NCBI GenBank assembly: GCA_933207985.1
Contig: OW240913.1
Span: 355,302,017-355,366,016 of the forward strand
DNA from: Pelobates cultripes
Lineage: Eukaryota > Chordata > Amphibia > Anura > Pelobatidae
Direction of reading: 5' to 3'
DNA: 64,000 nucleotides
The translations under genes were made by a program, and so were the position numbers. Positions 23,486 through 35,711 of the stretch are shown here, piece by piece. Below the pieces are notes generated by a model. The model was not told where the DNA came from. It searched no databases and was given only the letters and a program-made list of their open reading frames with translations. How positions within the stretch are numbered: the stretch's first letter is position 1; every line of letters begins with the position of its first letter.

Positions 23486-24399
23486 GTTGCTCTAATGCAA
23501 ATGAACACATTTAATAGAGCAATATATTTGTCTGAGCATCATGGGAAATGTAGTCCACAATATATCCAGTGCCATATGTTAGCATTCAATACCATTGTAT
23601 CGTTATTCCCACATTAATGTGACTTTTAAGGAATCCAACTCTCTTCATAATGTTCTAATGTTCACCTTTTATAAATGTTTCATTTATTAGCATGTCAGTC
23701 TTTATCTCACGTTTTTAATTTTGTTTTTTTTTTCACAACCTGTGGCATAGTCCTGGTAATGGTCCTCTTATATATAAAAGGAGTTATCACGTTTTTTTAA
23801 TCATTTCTTTTAGCCCTTGTACTAATACTAACTAGCAACGTACCTGTGCCTGGGAGACAAGGAGAAAAATAGAGCTTGCCCATATCAGCCTGTTTAAAAC
23901 GGGAGCATGTGAAGTGTTTTATGTGTTCTGCCTTTCTAATGACTATATTAAGACTCTGCTCTTACTGTTTCCCTCTCCAGTTGTCTCTTCTGGTATTTTT
24001 CCCTGTGTACTGTAGCACTCAATTCATACAAAGGTTCTGATTAAGTATCCTAACAGTACCCTAGTTGCACCAGATAAATGTACTTTTCCCTTTACGTAGG
24101 GAAAGCGTTGTTGATCTGCAAAGATAAAGGCTAGCCTTGTTTTGTACCATGCAGAGAAAATATGAGCCTTTAAAGAACGCTTCACCCCACCTTTTCTGCA
24201 AGCGGTGTTTACATCAGCACAGGGCACAGACAGAATCTGCAATACATTCCTATAATAATGATCAGCTTTTTTCTTATTCAGCATTTTTCTACAGACGAAA
24301 ACCTGAAGTGCTTGTAAATACTCTCTTGGATTTAACCGAATTGCAGTAGTAGATATATATTCTGTAGTGTAACTTTTTTTATTTTCCAGTAAAATTCAT
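23486..24399. other. No gene recognised
   Basis: 23520-23555 (CATCATGGGAAATGTAGTCC) is like a hAT-MITE interior. The rest is unassigned. Overlapping frames of 70 and 86 codons at 24.0-24.35 kb have no recognised family. Confidence 0.4.
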
Positions 24400-24780
24400 T
24401 GTGCTCTCCCTACTGTCCCGCTCTTGGTGAGACAGTCCTGATTTCAGGATCCTGTCCCTCCATCCTGATTTAGTTCCCTGGTGTCCTTGGACTGTTCTCG
24501 GGGAGCACAGTGCAAACGCTTCATTAGGTGTGCTTACACTCTCCAGCAGGCTCTAAGACCATGTGGGGAGTGCTTCAGCTGAGCTCTCTGCTCTGTCTTG
24601 AAAGTAGGGGCTGGCTGGACAGGGGCGTGCTGGACGCCAGGCTGACACGTCCCCTTCAATAGACGGGCATGGCCACTTATCGGGCTGGCTCGCCCTATTG
24701 TGGGTATTGTGACTGATACAAATGGCATCACTGGCAAAACCCACCCATCAAGATTACATACCTCTCAATGTTGTTAGATA
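24400..24780 (-). repeat. GC-richer dispersed repeat, class unknown
   Basis: CCCTACTGTCCCGCTCTTGG at 24408-24427 and ACATACCTCTCAATGTTG at 24757-24774 are phrases I associate with frog repeats that end in 'ACATACCTCCCAAC'. A second CCCTACTGCCCCGCTC lies at 24954-24969. I cannot define ends or a class. Confidence 0.35.
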
Positions 24781-25155
24781 TGCAAAACTAATGTTCTAGA
24801 GTAATGGCTGTCTAGACATTTTTAGACGTTTTTTACATATTTTTCTGGGATGCGGAGTCTTCTATGACTGATTGTTTTGTTCATTTGCAATAACAATATT
24901 ACAATATTTAACCAGGAAAGGTAGCGTACATTTAGCATATCTCTACAGCCCTCCCTACTGCCCCGCTCCAGAAAGCCTGTCTAGGTCTGATCTCCAGGGT
25001 TAGTATACCTGGTTATTGTGTATTCACTTTTTGACTGATCTTTGTAAGAAACTAAAATGTTATATAGTTTTACAAGTTTGATCCTGTTGTTTTAACATAG
25101 TAGCCCTTATTGAACATTGATTTTCCAAAATGTTGCAAGGATCCTTTTTTGCTGC

Positions 25156-25400
25156 CTAAAGGAATACTTTAAGCACCATAACCACTACAGTGTGCTGTAG
25201 TGGTTATGGTGCCAGGAGTGCAATGGTCCCCCCTCCATTTGTAAGTAGTCAAACCATTTAGATTGGTTTAACTTCTTAATTGGAATCCACTGGACATTGC
25301 TTTCCATCTCCACTACAGCTACAGGAGAATCGGAAACTCCTGCATCGGGTTCATCCCAGTGAAGATGAGGACAGGGCTCAGTACAGACCAGACAATTCCA
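25156..25400 (+). mobile_element. T2-like MITE with perfect 18-bp terminal hairpin
   Basis: It starts CTAAAGGAATACTTTAAGCA. GCACCATAACCACTACAG at 25173-25190 pairs perfectly with 25195-25212 across a 4-base loop. It is the same subfamily as 28887-29159 (shared GTGCCAGGAGT and TTAACTTCTTRA). The right end is not clear. Confidence 0.6.
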
Positions 25401-25978
25401 TCCAGATGGATCTGGAAACCATTTGTTTATGTATGTAGTTTGCTATGTACACAGGGGCATACTGAAATAGGGAAGCACTCTCTCTTCACATTGTTGCACC
25501 CCAAGTTTGAAGCTCAGAATGATCTAGATTGTAAATGTATATTGTCATACTAATGTGTCCATTTTTTGGAAACAGAGACCTTGTTCAAATCATGAAAAAA
25601 TTAGCTCAAGACCATCAATCCATTCCCTCTCCACAAAGGGGAACATTATACCTCAAGGCTGATGCTTTGAATTATAAAAGGTGAATTTAGTGCTGTGATT
25701 GGCTATATAATGGAATCCCAGTTCATGAGGTTCTCATCACACATCTACTGATGTTGCGTAGAGTTTGGTAGTGAGGACTGATGATTTATACATGCAATGT
25801 TGTTGTGTGGCCTACCTCTACATGCCTGAGCTGTTGTCCCTTTCTAGATATTCCCACGTCAGAATAACAACAATTACAGTGGTCCAGAAATGTGACTCGT
25901 TGCATCATAGGATGATGGTATATTGAATGTAACACAACTCCTCAGTACAGGCCATTCTAGTGATACTTAAAGTGTCTT
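25401..25978. other. No gene recognised
   Basis: Unassigned AT-rich sequence up to the target-site duplication of the L1 insertion. Confidence 0.4.
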
Positions 25979-27539
25979 TATACAAAATGTTTGTTTTTTT
26001 TAATTCTTTATTTTTGTTGCATGTGAGGTACCCCAAAGGCAGTCCTCTAGCGCATTATGAACATTTGAACATGGAGGTATATAGTAGATCTAGCACATTT
26101 TCGGTAAGGATATAAACAGTATAGAGTTACTTTGCTTCGGTATTTTCATAACATAAAATAACATCGCTTTACTTTCTAGACAGGAGATTATTATGCTGTG
26201 TCTAAAACTAATCAGGCAATGGGTAAGTAGCCACTGGAATCTCATTTGAACAAGAGTGACTTCATATGATCGTTCTGGTATGTGGCCGGGGGGTTTAGGC
26301 TTCATGGGGTATGCTGTAGAGATCAACATCTGGGTGGTTAGTGAGTGTAATGGCTAAGTGTGTGCTGAGTTCAGGCAAAAAGAAAAGTAAAAGTCTGCAT
26401 TAACCCCTTCAGACCTGAGCGAGCGTGGCCTCGTTGTATCCTGGTCAGGTAGAGCAGTACCCGGGGTGATAAGGTATGGCTCTTGTGAGGTTGTATAGTG
26501 GATGTTTCAGCCTAAGCCCATTATTGGGAAGTCCCGGTTATTGCCATTGTGAGTCCCTCCTTTGGAGCCCCTGGGCATGGTGTCCCTACGCTGGGAGTCA
26601 GCTCCGGTCGTACCTTGGGGGGGGTGCAGCCCCACAGACCATTGTGTTGCAGCGTTGGCGGTAGTGAGCTGGATCATGCTGCATTGGGTTTTAATACCAG
26701 CACGTGTAGCTTGTATGGTACCATTCCTGGTAGTCTTGCTGTCGCAGGCTGGAGCTTGTGAGTTGGTGAGGTTGGCGTAAAGGTCGGAGGTCTCCAGTGC
26801 CCCAGGTGTTGGACAGATCGGGTGTCGCCTGAGGGACATGTCGCCGTTTCCCGCCCTCTTGTCTTTCTGCACCATCTCCGTCAGGGGGTTGGGGGGGGCG
26901 CTCTGGTGGTTCCTGGCGGGAATCCGCACAGGTGTCGCCAGGTTGCCGGGCGGACCCATGCTGCCGCCACTCTCCTCGCTAGCCTGAAGGCTCAGACCCT
27001 GGCACGGAGCTTTGTCCAGAGGTTTACGCAGAGCTGGTCAAAGAATGCCAAGGTGTGTTTGGGCGGCTTGATATGGGTGCTCCGAGTCGCAGGTCGTGCC
27101 TGTGCCACTATCTTGAGCGTGCCCTGGCAGTTTTGCCTCACCACAGGTTTTGTCACTTGTTTGCTTTGCTTTGCGGGGGTAGTCACCCCCAGCGAGGACC
27201 GGGATATCCCCCACCGGTCCAGAGGGGGGGGAAGGGTAGCAGGGCAGCCTTTGATTCTTGCTTGCGAGCGGGTCCCGTGCCGGGTGATCGTCCGCCTACC
27301 CCAGGCTTTAGGCTCCGCTCCAGTTTAGGCCTCATGGCCGATTCAAGCGCTCGTGCTGTATTTTGTTGCGGGACAGGTACCATTACGTTCCTTGCGGGGC
27401 CTGCTTCGTTTCCCGGGCACCATGTGCTGCTGACATTGGTTGGTTGTACAGGATTAGTGTTTTTATGGCCGTTGGTGCCGGAGCTTTCAGAGAGCACGTC
27501 TGGCCATCTTGGCAGTCAGGCCCGCCCCTATACAAAATG
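25979..27539 (-). mobile_element. Short, internally deleted L1-type retrotransposon with target-site duplications
   Basis: An 11-bp direct repeat, TATACAAAATG, flanks the insert at 25979-25989 and 27529-27539. On the minus strand the insert starts GGGGCGGGCCTGACTGCCAA then GATGGC, runs through a GC- and CpG-rich 5' part, and ends with AATAAAG and an A-rich tail next to the left repeat. This is target-primed insertion with a poly(A)-type end. At about 1.54 kb it is far shorter than a full L1. I see neither endonuclease nor reverse-transcriptase blocks, so ORF1 and ORF2 are absent or unrecognisable. The frames of 104 and 150 codons on the minus strand are rich in P, G, R and T without known domains. 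It may instead be a non-autonomous family that uses L1 machinery. The poly(A), target-site duplication and strand are solid. The L1 label is an inference. Confidence 0.75.
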
Positions 27540-27861
27540 GTTTTATTAACTAACGAACCCTATTGTTCTTATATTTATAGTGTGTAGTGTATATGAAAAG
27601 TGATCTTTAGAACTTTAGAAAATAAATATCATTTGACTCAGACTTCTGGTTTACTCTGGAAACCTCAATGACAGTGGGGAAAAAATGAATTAGTAATGTG
27701 AGATTTCAGAGTTTTAAAAAATATATTTTTTTTATGGTGCTCTGCTCAGCTGTATAGAGCCATTCCCCAAAGTCCTGATTTCACCTCTGCATACATGGTT
27801 GTTTGGGGAATGCTGAAATACATATTAATCTGCCAAAACATTTTATAGAGTTGAGCCATTC
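27540..27861. other. No gene recognised
   Basis: Short AT-rich gap between the retroelement and the next MITE. Confidence 0.4.
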
Positions 27862-28281
27862 TTAAAGGACCACTATAGTGCCAGGAAAACAAACTCGGTT
27901 TCCTGGCACTATAGGGTCTTTAGGTCCCCCCCACTCTCAGGGTGCCACTCCCACTAGGCTGAAGGGGGCTGAAGGGGTTAAACACTTACCTTTCTCCAGC
28001 GTCGGACTCCCTCGACGCTGGGGAACTCTCCTCCCTCAGCCGACGTCGGTGCCGAATGCGCATGTGCAGCAACAGCCGCGTGCGCATTCAAACAGTCCAA
28101 AGGAAAGCATTACTCAATACTTTCCTATGGACAGCAGTGTGTTCTCACTGTGATTTTCACAGTGAGAAGCGCGGAAGCGCCTCTAGCGGCTGTCAATGAG
28201 ACAGTCACTAGAGGCTGGATTAACCCTATTGTAAACATAGCAGTTTCTGAAGTGGTCTGGGTGCCTATAGTGGTCCTTTAA
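27862..28281 (-). mobile_element. Complete T2-type MITE, 420 bp
   Basis: It is bounded by TTAAAGGACCACTATAGTGC and GCCTATAGTGGTCCTTTAA, with TTAA at both ends. The left end is a hairpin of CTATAGTGCCAGGAAA and its complement. Inside are TCTCACTGTGATTTTCACAGTGAGA-type and GCATTACTCAATAC-type hairpins and a GCGCATGTGCAG stretch. It is the same family as 53190 and 54021 but reversed: their right hairpin is this copy's left one. The 91-codon frame inside is not a gene. Confidence 0.88.
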
Positions 28282-28886
28282 AGTTAAATTAAATAGTAAG
28301 ATATTTTCATGTAATTTTCTGTTCTTTTCAATTCTCAGCATATATCCAGGTTCGGATTCTTTTATACAATGTTTATAATTTGCTGCATGCCTTTATAATG
28401 AACTAAAGATTTAATTCCATAAACACGATTATGGTCTTACATGGGTAATGTTTATTACAATAAACATTCTGGAAATCTATACCCGGTTCTGTTTAGGAAA
28501 TATTTGATTGTGTTTATGCATTTCAGTTTTTGCTTAGTCTGTGTTCAACGTGTACATTGTTAGCGTGCTGCCAAAGGGCATTGTGGTCGCATTGTTATGG
28601 CTCCATGAATGTGCAATCCCATTTCAATGGCATTAATCTTTGTTTCTTTCAGTATTAGGTCACTACTGTTACTGGCTGTCCTGCTGCATTAACTCCAGGG
28701 CCAAGCCACTAAATACTCGATAAATAATAGTTGGCCAACGGCGTTCCGTGTTCCTGACTGACTGATAAATATAATTCCCACCACAATTCTAATGAAATGC
28801 TGGCTGGAGGTTATGGAAATTGTGGTGTAACACAATGCTGAGGACACTAAACATTTCAATGAAGTAATTGTATCTAGAATTATTTC
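28282..28886. other. No gene; repeat-poor sequence
   Basis: 28480-28700 has no recognisable repeat. Otherwise unassigned. Confidence 0.4.
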
Positions 28887-29159
28887 TTAGTGGAACACTT
28901 CAAGCACTGTAACCACTGGAATGCACTGCAGTGGTTATGGTGCCAGGAGTACCCTGATCCCACACCTTCTAATTGTAAATAGTAAACATGTTTTAGAATG
29001 GGTTAACTTCTTGACTGGGGCCCGCTGGTCACCACTCTCTGCCTTCCTCATTCAGACTTTAATGGAGGTAGTAAGTGGTGCTAGCAGTCCACAGATAAAA
29101 GTTGAAAAAAGTCAAACTGTTCTGAAGCGATTCGGCACTCATAATATAGCGCCATAGCC
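28887..29159 (+). mobile_element. T2-like MITE fragment (25156 subfamily)
   Basis: It reads CTTAGTGGAACACTTCAAGC, then ACTGTAACCACTGGAATGCA and TGCAGTGGTTATGGTGCCAG. This parallels 25156-25220. The right part runs into the next MITE at about 29160, so the border is approximate. Confidence 0.5.
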
Positions 29160-29629
29160 ATTACAATGGGCTGTGGTGTGCATGGTGTTTACAGCAAACT
29201 CATTTTAATGGCATTATAGGGTCATTAGGTCCCCCCCACCCTCAGGGTCCCCCTCCCGCTGGGCTGAAGGGGCTAAAACCCCTTCAGTCACTTACCTTTC
29301 TCCAGCGCCGTGCTCCCTCAGCGCTGGTGACCTATCCTCCTCCTGCCGACGTCAGCGGCGAATGCGCATGCACTCATTCAAATTGCCCATAGGAAAGCAT
29401 TACTCAATGCTTTCCTATGGACGTCAGCATCTTCTCACTGTGATTTTCACAGTGAGAATCACGGAAGCGGCCTCTAGTGGCTGTCAGGAGGCTGGATTAA
29501 CTGGATTAACCCTGCAATGTTTCTCTGAAACTGCTATGTTTTCAGCTGCAGGGTTAAAACCTGGGGAACCTGGCACCCAGACCACTTCATTGAGCTGAAG
29601 TGGTCTGGGTGCCTATAGTGGTCCGTTAA
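29160..29629 (-). mobile_element. T2-type MITE with decayed left end
   Basis: The right end is GTGCCTATAGTGGTCCGTTAA (TTAA at 29626-29629), just behind a hairpin of ACCCAGACCACTTCA and its complement. From about 29208 it aligns well with 27862-28281: the GGTCCCCCCCAC run, CTTACCTTTCTCCAGCG, and the GGAAAGCATTACTCAATGCTTTCC hairpin. The left terminus is degenerate. Confidence 0.75.
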
Positions 29630-30590
29630 GCTGGTTTTGCTAAATAGTTTTCTGTTTTTCCTTTTTGGCCTTGTTACATTTCTTTAAGGTTATCTTATCA
29701 CCCTATCAGGGCTGATTTTTAATTTCCCCACGTATTGTTACAGTAACCACTTCATACTTTTACTTAAACTGAAACCTGTTTCTCTGCATATGGTGTTCCA
29801 ATAAACTCCTTCACCATCAAGTCAGTCTCAGCAAACTATCAGTAGGACTGAGACGCCCATATTCTTTACCAACTGCCAGAGAATCAGGAGAGATGCAGTT
29901 CACCAACAGTTTGAATGCCGCAGGCTCTGCCTCAGTCAACGGAGAATATAAAATCTACATCCTTCAGGTATATTGCTTCCCCTGCATAGAGTCTTTTAGG
30001 CAATCCTTTTCCATGTTTGACAGTTTATATAGAGTCAAGGCTAGCACTCCTTGGCACACTCAGCTGAGATTAATATCTTGAGCCTCCATTCATCATACTT
30101 TCCATTCTGTCACGAGAGCTCTCCTCGCTCAGATAGGCTTTGTGTCAGCAGGGAAATGGATAATTGTATGTCCCTCTCTATCCTATAATGTTGGTTCTTT
30201 ATCAAAATGTATTCGTTAGAATTTCAGATTAACTGGCTCTCATTGTGCTGGTTCAATCCCCTGTTAACACCTTCTGTACCCCCGGAACATTTAGTCTTTC
30301 TACGGTTCGAAGAAAGAATAATGTAAAATGAGAATGGTGTAAATGAAGTCAGATTAGCTGTCAGATACATACAGGGTCCAGGGAAAAACTGTATCTTTTT
30401 ATTAGATATAATGTGAAAATCTGTATTTTTGTAGATGGTGTAATTCCAAAAATCACTGAGCTGAAAAATCCAAATAGGAAGAAAAATCCCAATCTTTATG
30501 GAAAGATTTCATGAAAAAAAAGAATTAATATTCTCTATTTATTCTCTGTCTATCCATCCATCCATCCAGCTCAATTGAAGTGACTTTTAG
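29630..30590. other. No confirmed gene; one open stretch at 29776-30081
   Basis: A plus-strand frame is open for about 100 codons (29776-30081). Its middle (MQFTNSLNAAGSASVNGEYK) has a balanced composition and is followed by CTTCAG|GTATAT, which fits a splice donor. I recognise no family and cannot show an acceptor or conservation, so I do not call it an exon. The rest is AT-rich, with a small (CCAT)n at 30551-30569. Confidence 0.3.
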
Positions 30591-31060
30591 GAACAAGAAA
30601 GGTGGACCTCAGCTGAATATTATGAAGAATTACAGCCAGATAAGGACTTGGATCCACCCATGTAGCCACCAATGAACGGAGGATTAGCCCTATATATAGT
30701 TGAACTCTGGGGAGGGTAGCCATGCTGCCATTCCCTTTTGGGGATATTTAGGTTTTATGTTGTGTTTTATTTATTTGTGATTTATTGTATTTATTGTTTG
30801 GTTCCTGAAGAAGTCCTGTATTGGATGGACCATGTAGGTCGGACCTTTTTTTCTGTTTTTAATTTATGTTGAATTTGAAAACAAAGCAGTTTTTTGGATA
30901 CCCTGAGTCCTGGAGAATTATCCCTGGTGTGGAACCCAAAAAGGGAGCAGGAGTAGAAAGAGATCCTTGGATAACCCCCCAAATATCTAAGGGGAGGCAC
31001 GGGAGGTGATTGAATTACCATCCATTCTGTGAGTGCATTTCACGCTGTGCAGTGCTTTAA
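30591..31060 (+). mobile_element. Penelope-like element tail, degenerate
   Basis: At 30805-30811 there is CTGAAGA, followed by AGTCC ... GGAC (a 4-bp stem) and then CATGTAGGTCGGACC. In frog repeats of this kind, GAAA normally follows GGAC. Here these four bases appear to be missing. This arrangement matches the hammerhead-like motif of Penelope-like retroelements. No reverse-transcriptase frame can be seen. Confidence 0.35.
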
Positions 31061-33600
31061 TTTGTTTTAATTAATTATTTTGTTTCTCTGTGTACATATT
31101 TAGTTTCATATTTATCCATATGTCTGCTTAGCTCATCTGAATGTCTTCCATACAAAATATCCTGGGAAACTATTCGAACGAACCATATTTTGCGCAAGTA
31201 AGAAAAAGAAATAGAGGGAAAAAGAGGAGGTGCTGAACAAATATCTATATTTGTATATTCCATATATATTTCTTAAATATATAAATATAGATTTATTTCT
31301 TTTTTGCTGTTTCTTCTTTTTTCCCTATATTATTCGCTTCTTATTTGATCTGTGAATTAAAATGAACATTTTGGGGCTGTCCCCCAGCCATCAATCATCT
31401 TTTTTCCATCAACCATCTCTTTTTTCGGCGTCACAGACGGAACCCGGTAATCACGAATCATACGAACATGTTTGTCCATTGCACAAGTTGTTTGTTCAGT
31501 TACAAACCAATATCACGCTTTGGAGTTGCGGAATTCGGACGACCCACCAGTTGGCCTAAATTAGGACAGATTGCAATTGGGCCAAAAACGAATGCACAAT
31601 TCTTATAAACAGACATGCTTCCTATGTATTTATTGGTCCCTACTGTGTATTATTTCTACAAAACTCATTTTATACATGTTATGTAGCCCATTTTATCACA
31701 CTAGATGATATTTGTAAAGGTATTACTCAATCCTGCCATGCCTACAATGGACATATATATATATATATAATACTTAATTTAGAAACAAGTAGAGATCAGA
31801 ACATTGCTCATAAGGGCTTGTATAGAGCTCTGAATTATTAAAGGGGGCGTATGGATAGTGTTGGCAGTTTTGCTAGGCAATGCATAGATAGGGAAACAGA
31901 CCATTTTAAAATGTTTTTTTTCTCCATCTGTGAAACATTTCTTTGGCATAGACTCCGTTAGAAAAAAAACAGGCTAGTTCTCTATCCCAAAAAATGCATC
32001 TCTCCAAAAATCTAGCAATCTACTATTAAGCTCAGTGCCAAGAGGACTATGTTAAGTTGGTGAGACAGACCCCCCTGGCTAGTGGCGTGGGATATATCAG
32101 CAGTGATGCCCCCTCAAGGACCTGCCCACTCTTTCCTGATTCTCCCATGCTGGGTGGTATGGTTAAGGCTACAACTGTAGCAAGCTGCTGGGTTCAATTA
32201 ATATCAAGAGAAGTCAGCAACTTCTAGACTTGATCAGTCTGTTTCAAATGTATCGTGATTTGTCCCAAATTGCGATCAATGAATCATATGAATTTATGAA
32301 TTCTAAATTGCCATATGACTGAATGACAAACACAAACGTAAAAGGTATGAACAAACTGTTTGTTTGTTTTGTGATTCATAGTTCCAAGAGGTCAAGAAAT
32401 GATTAATGGGAATACATCAGGATTGTAATGGTTTGGGGACAGTGTACTGAAAAATACATAAATACTAATAGTATTATGTAAATATAATACAGTACACTAA
32501 CTGGCCAATTTTTGTACCAGTTTGGTTCACCCAAATATTTTTCCTAAAACGATCGCATGGACAAATTCATCCTAAGCGTAAAGCCACATGGACAAATCCC
32601 GAATCGACTGAAACAAATGTATTTTTCTGGAAAAATTATATGGTCGAACCAAATGTTTTTGTCATGCACAAGTCTAGTAGTTATCATGTTTGGAGCAGAG
32701 TAGAAAACCCTTCTCCTCATTGAAGTCAATATGGGCCTCGTTTTAGCTGGGCTTTGCGAAAGTATGTAACCCCTTACCCTAATCTGTTTTATCTGTCCTG
32801 TTCTCACAGATTGTCATAACAAATATCAGAATCTAAAATGTATATTTAGCAGTGGCTGGATCTGGAATTGCCTAGGTGGCAAAGAGACTTTTAATGAGGT
32901 TTATTCAAACTATTTTATCAGAAGCCAATTATTTTTTTCTTGCAAAATCTCAGATAAAACAATAAACCAGCAGTAAGCTTGTTTAGCCAATGTCTAAGAA
33001 GACTGTGATTAGACAGAACTCTTCTTTGTTCTGTGTTTAATCCTATTAAGACTTCTAAATAGATGTTTTATCTGATTAGGTCTTCTAGAACCACGACGAG
33101 AGCATAGCGATTCTGTTTTGCAGCCCATGTCGCCCCGCTGGATAAAGAATCCTTTGGTAGAATTTAGGAATATTGATGATTTAAAGGTGCATATTGGTTT
33201 CCAAATAATTATCATCTCTATTTAATCCATTCATGTATTTGTCTTTAAACCTTCAATTCATGTTTAGTGTGATCAAATAGAACATTGTAGCTAGATGAAG
33301 CTGAGATGGGATAACGCAGTGGTTAGTTCTCCAATAACAGTCTAAGCGTCACAGTTTTGATTTTTGGCAAAGTCAAACATGCTAATGAGGTGTATCAATG
33401 AACAGGGTAGTAATAATAATAATATATGTCTAGTAACTTCTAAATATATCCTTAGTTAAAGACTTTGATATAATCATTTTTCTATATGACTCAAACAAGA
33501 ATGTAGATTTATTCATACCCAGAGTCAAACAGTGGCGCAAAAAAATGTTGTAGAAACTTGGACCGTTATGGGGATCTTGGTCTTTTGTAATTATTAGTTA
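31061..33600. other. No gene; AT-rich, with CGAA-rich repeat-like patches
   Basis: 31430-31600 and 32200-32690 hold phrases with CGAAT, GAATC and GAACC motifs that look like decayed dispersed repeats. I could not define ends. An (AT)n lies at 31750-31768. Confidence 0.35.
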
Positions 33601-35711
33601 CCGTATTTGTATCCTCTGTACTGTATCCTACCGTACTGGGTCCCGGCAGGTTGCTGGGCCCTTCTGCCTTGCTCCTGTTCAACTACTCAGTGGTTAAAAT
33701 CTATCTTAAAGAGTTTATCCTCTTATTGGTATTTACTGTAATTCTTTCATTAATATTACTCGAAACCTATTTTTATTGTTGTTCAACTGTTCAATCTCAG
33801 TATACCTGTGAGGTGGGAACTTCAGATTCCTTGTAATGCTCTCTCTTCTGAAGCATTCCACTCCAGCTGTAACTGTATCCATGCAATTGCATTTCAAACA
33901 AAGATATTGCTATATTACAACCCTTGCAGAGGAAGGCGCACTCCCAACTTCAGCATTGAGTTGTTTAAAAGTGCTAATTTGTACAGTATATTTTAAATAT
34001 TCTACTATTTATTTATGATACAAGTGTTTAGTGGATGTATATTGTGAGTACAATGTTTGTGCTGGAAACTCACGTCAGGCCACATTGCATGTGGTTAATA
34101 TTATTTTGTGCCATAAGGACGGCAGGTGTTGTGAGCCAAAGTCTTGTTGAAGATTAAGGAGGGGAACAAGCCTCAGCTTTAGTCTTTTGTAATAAAATTC
34201 GTAATGTGAAGCTTTGCTGAATGCCACCGTTCCCTATGGGGTTGTTTATAATTGCTTACTCATTAAACTGTTCAGCATGTTTTATTTCAAAGACAAGCTC
34301 TCAATATATGGAGCTTTTTTGCAAATGACATTAGTATTTGGCTTCTTTAAAACACATTAAATCATTCATTAAACAGAGAACATACTCATTTCTGTTTCAC
34401 GTAGAAGAAAGAGTCCCCCAAATGTTTGTACAATGATGTATTTGTACATGCAGCAGTGAGAGGTACCAGCAAGGGACTGATTTTGGTGAGAACTTTGATC
34501 ATTCTACGTACACACAAAAAAGAAAATACCCAAAAAAGTAACAGTTAATTTTTGTCTTCTAAAAGGTAAAACCTTTCGTATATACATTATAGATACCATG
34601 AAAGGTTGTACTCGGAATGCTTATATAACTAGATTTGCCACAAGGCTGCCTTCGTGATGATACTTTAATGGTTTTAGTTTACTGGACATGGGATTGTTAT
34701 GAAGGTATCAGAGAATTTGGGGCCAAAATAAACCAAACTTAAACCAAAGTGCACAAATTCTCCATCTTTGCAATTTTCCAGCTCAAGTATATTAAGCCTA
34801 AGTGTTACAACTGCCAACTCTAGTATGTAACCTGCATTTGTAAAGAAAATTATTTACCCCTCAAGTGTTTCTTGAGGGCTCATTTCCTGCTATTTCTCTT
34901 TGCTTTTCCAGAAACATAGATTGTGTATGTAGTTTAATTCATTATAGGCAAATAGATCTGTATTAAGCAATTAGCACGGTCTATAAATCTTTTCAAGCTG
35001 GGCTGCACATGCTCGTGTAAGCAGACTTACAGTTCTAGAAATTACAGTGTGCTGTGTCAGAGTGCTCGGAATGAGGACAGCTCACCAGGGCTGTCTAAAT
35101 CAGCCCTGATGAGCGGTCTTGGATCATACCAATGTGGATAAATGGATTAGAATAGGAAACAGAAAGCTGTTGTTAACCACATTGTGATGAGCATGATTTA
35201 TATTATTCAGTGACTGGTACGGTGGTATCAATTAAAGCAACGCTTTCACTAATAATGTACATTTAACACATTTCTTGCTTATTAGAAGTTGAACTGCTTC
35301 ATAATAATGTTTAAAAAGAAATGCAAGATGACTCCTTTGAGTGAGACTTCTTTTAGGCCAAGCACTTATAACACCTTTTCTATACCAATGTGTAAATACA
35401 TTATATTTATTGCGTCCATCCCAGAAATTCTGTTATTGTTCGTCTTTGAAGGAGATTGGGTGCCAATCCAGCTTTGCTCCCAAGGAAACTTATTTTAATG
35501 CGTTTGATTAGATAAAAACTGTGCATGACAAATGGTTGGTGACAAGTAGTATCACACATTTATCCCTGATACAATCCCAGTAATCCCCAATATTTGTCTT
35601 TATCTAACTGATTAAAAGATTAAAACTGATTGACATGAGCGCTTATAATTGACGATGCATACTTGTCAGTAAGGGTATTTCAGTATATCAGTAAAGTACA
35701 TGTGGTAGGCA
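33601..35711. other. No gene; 34180-34400 repeat-poor block
   Basis: 34180-34400 has homeodomain-type TAAT and CATTAAA motifs and no repeat match, so it is a candidate conserved non-coding element. A near-perfect hairpin (CTCACCAGGGCTG at 35081-35093 against 35101-35113, one mismatch) lies further on. Frames of 60-69 codons are not convincing. Confidence 0.4.

Noticed and set aside
26507..27549. GC-rich frames of 104-168 codons suggesting a CpG-island gene
   Set aside because: They lie inside a retroelement bounded by an 11-bp target-site duplication and a poly(A)-type tail.
35081..35125. CTGATGAG as a hammerhead core
   Set aside because: No GAAA box follows, and the sequence is better explained as one arm of a simple hairpin.
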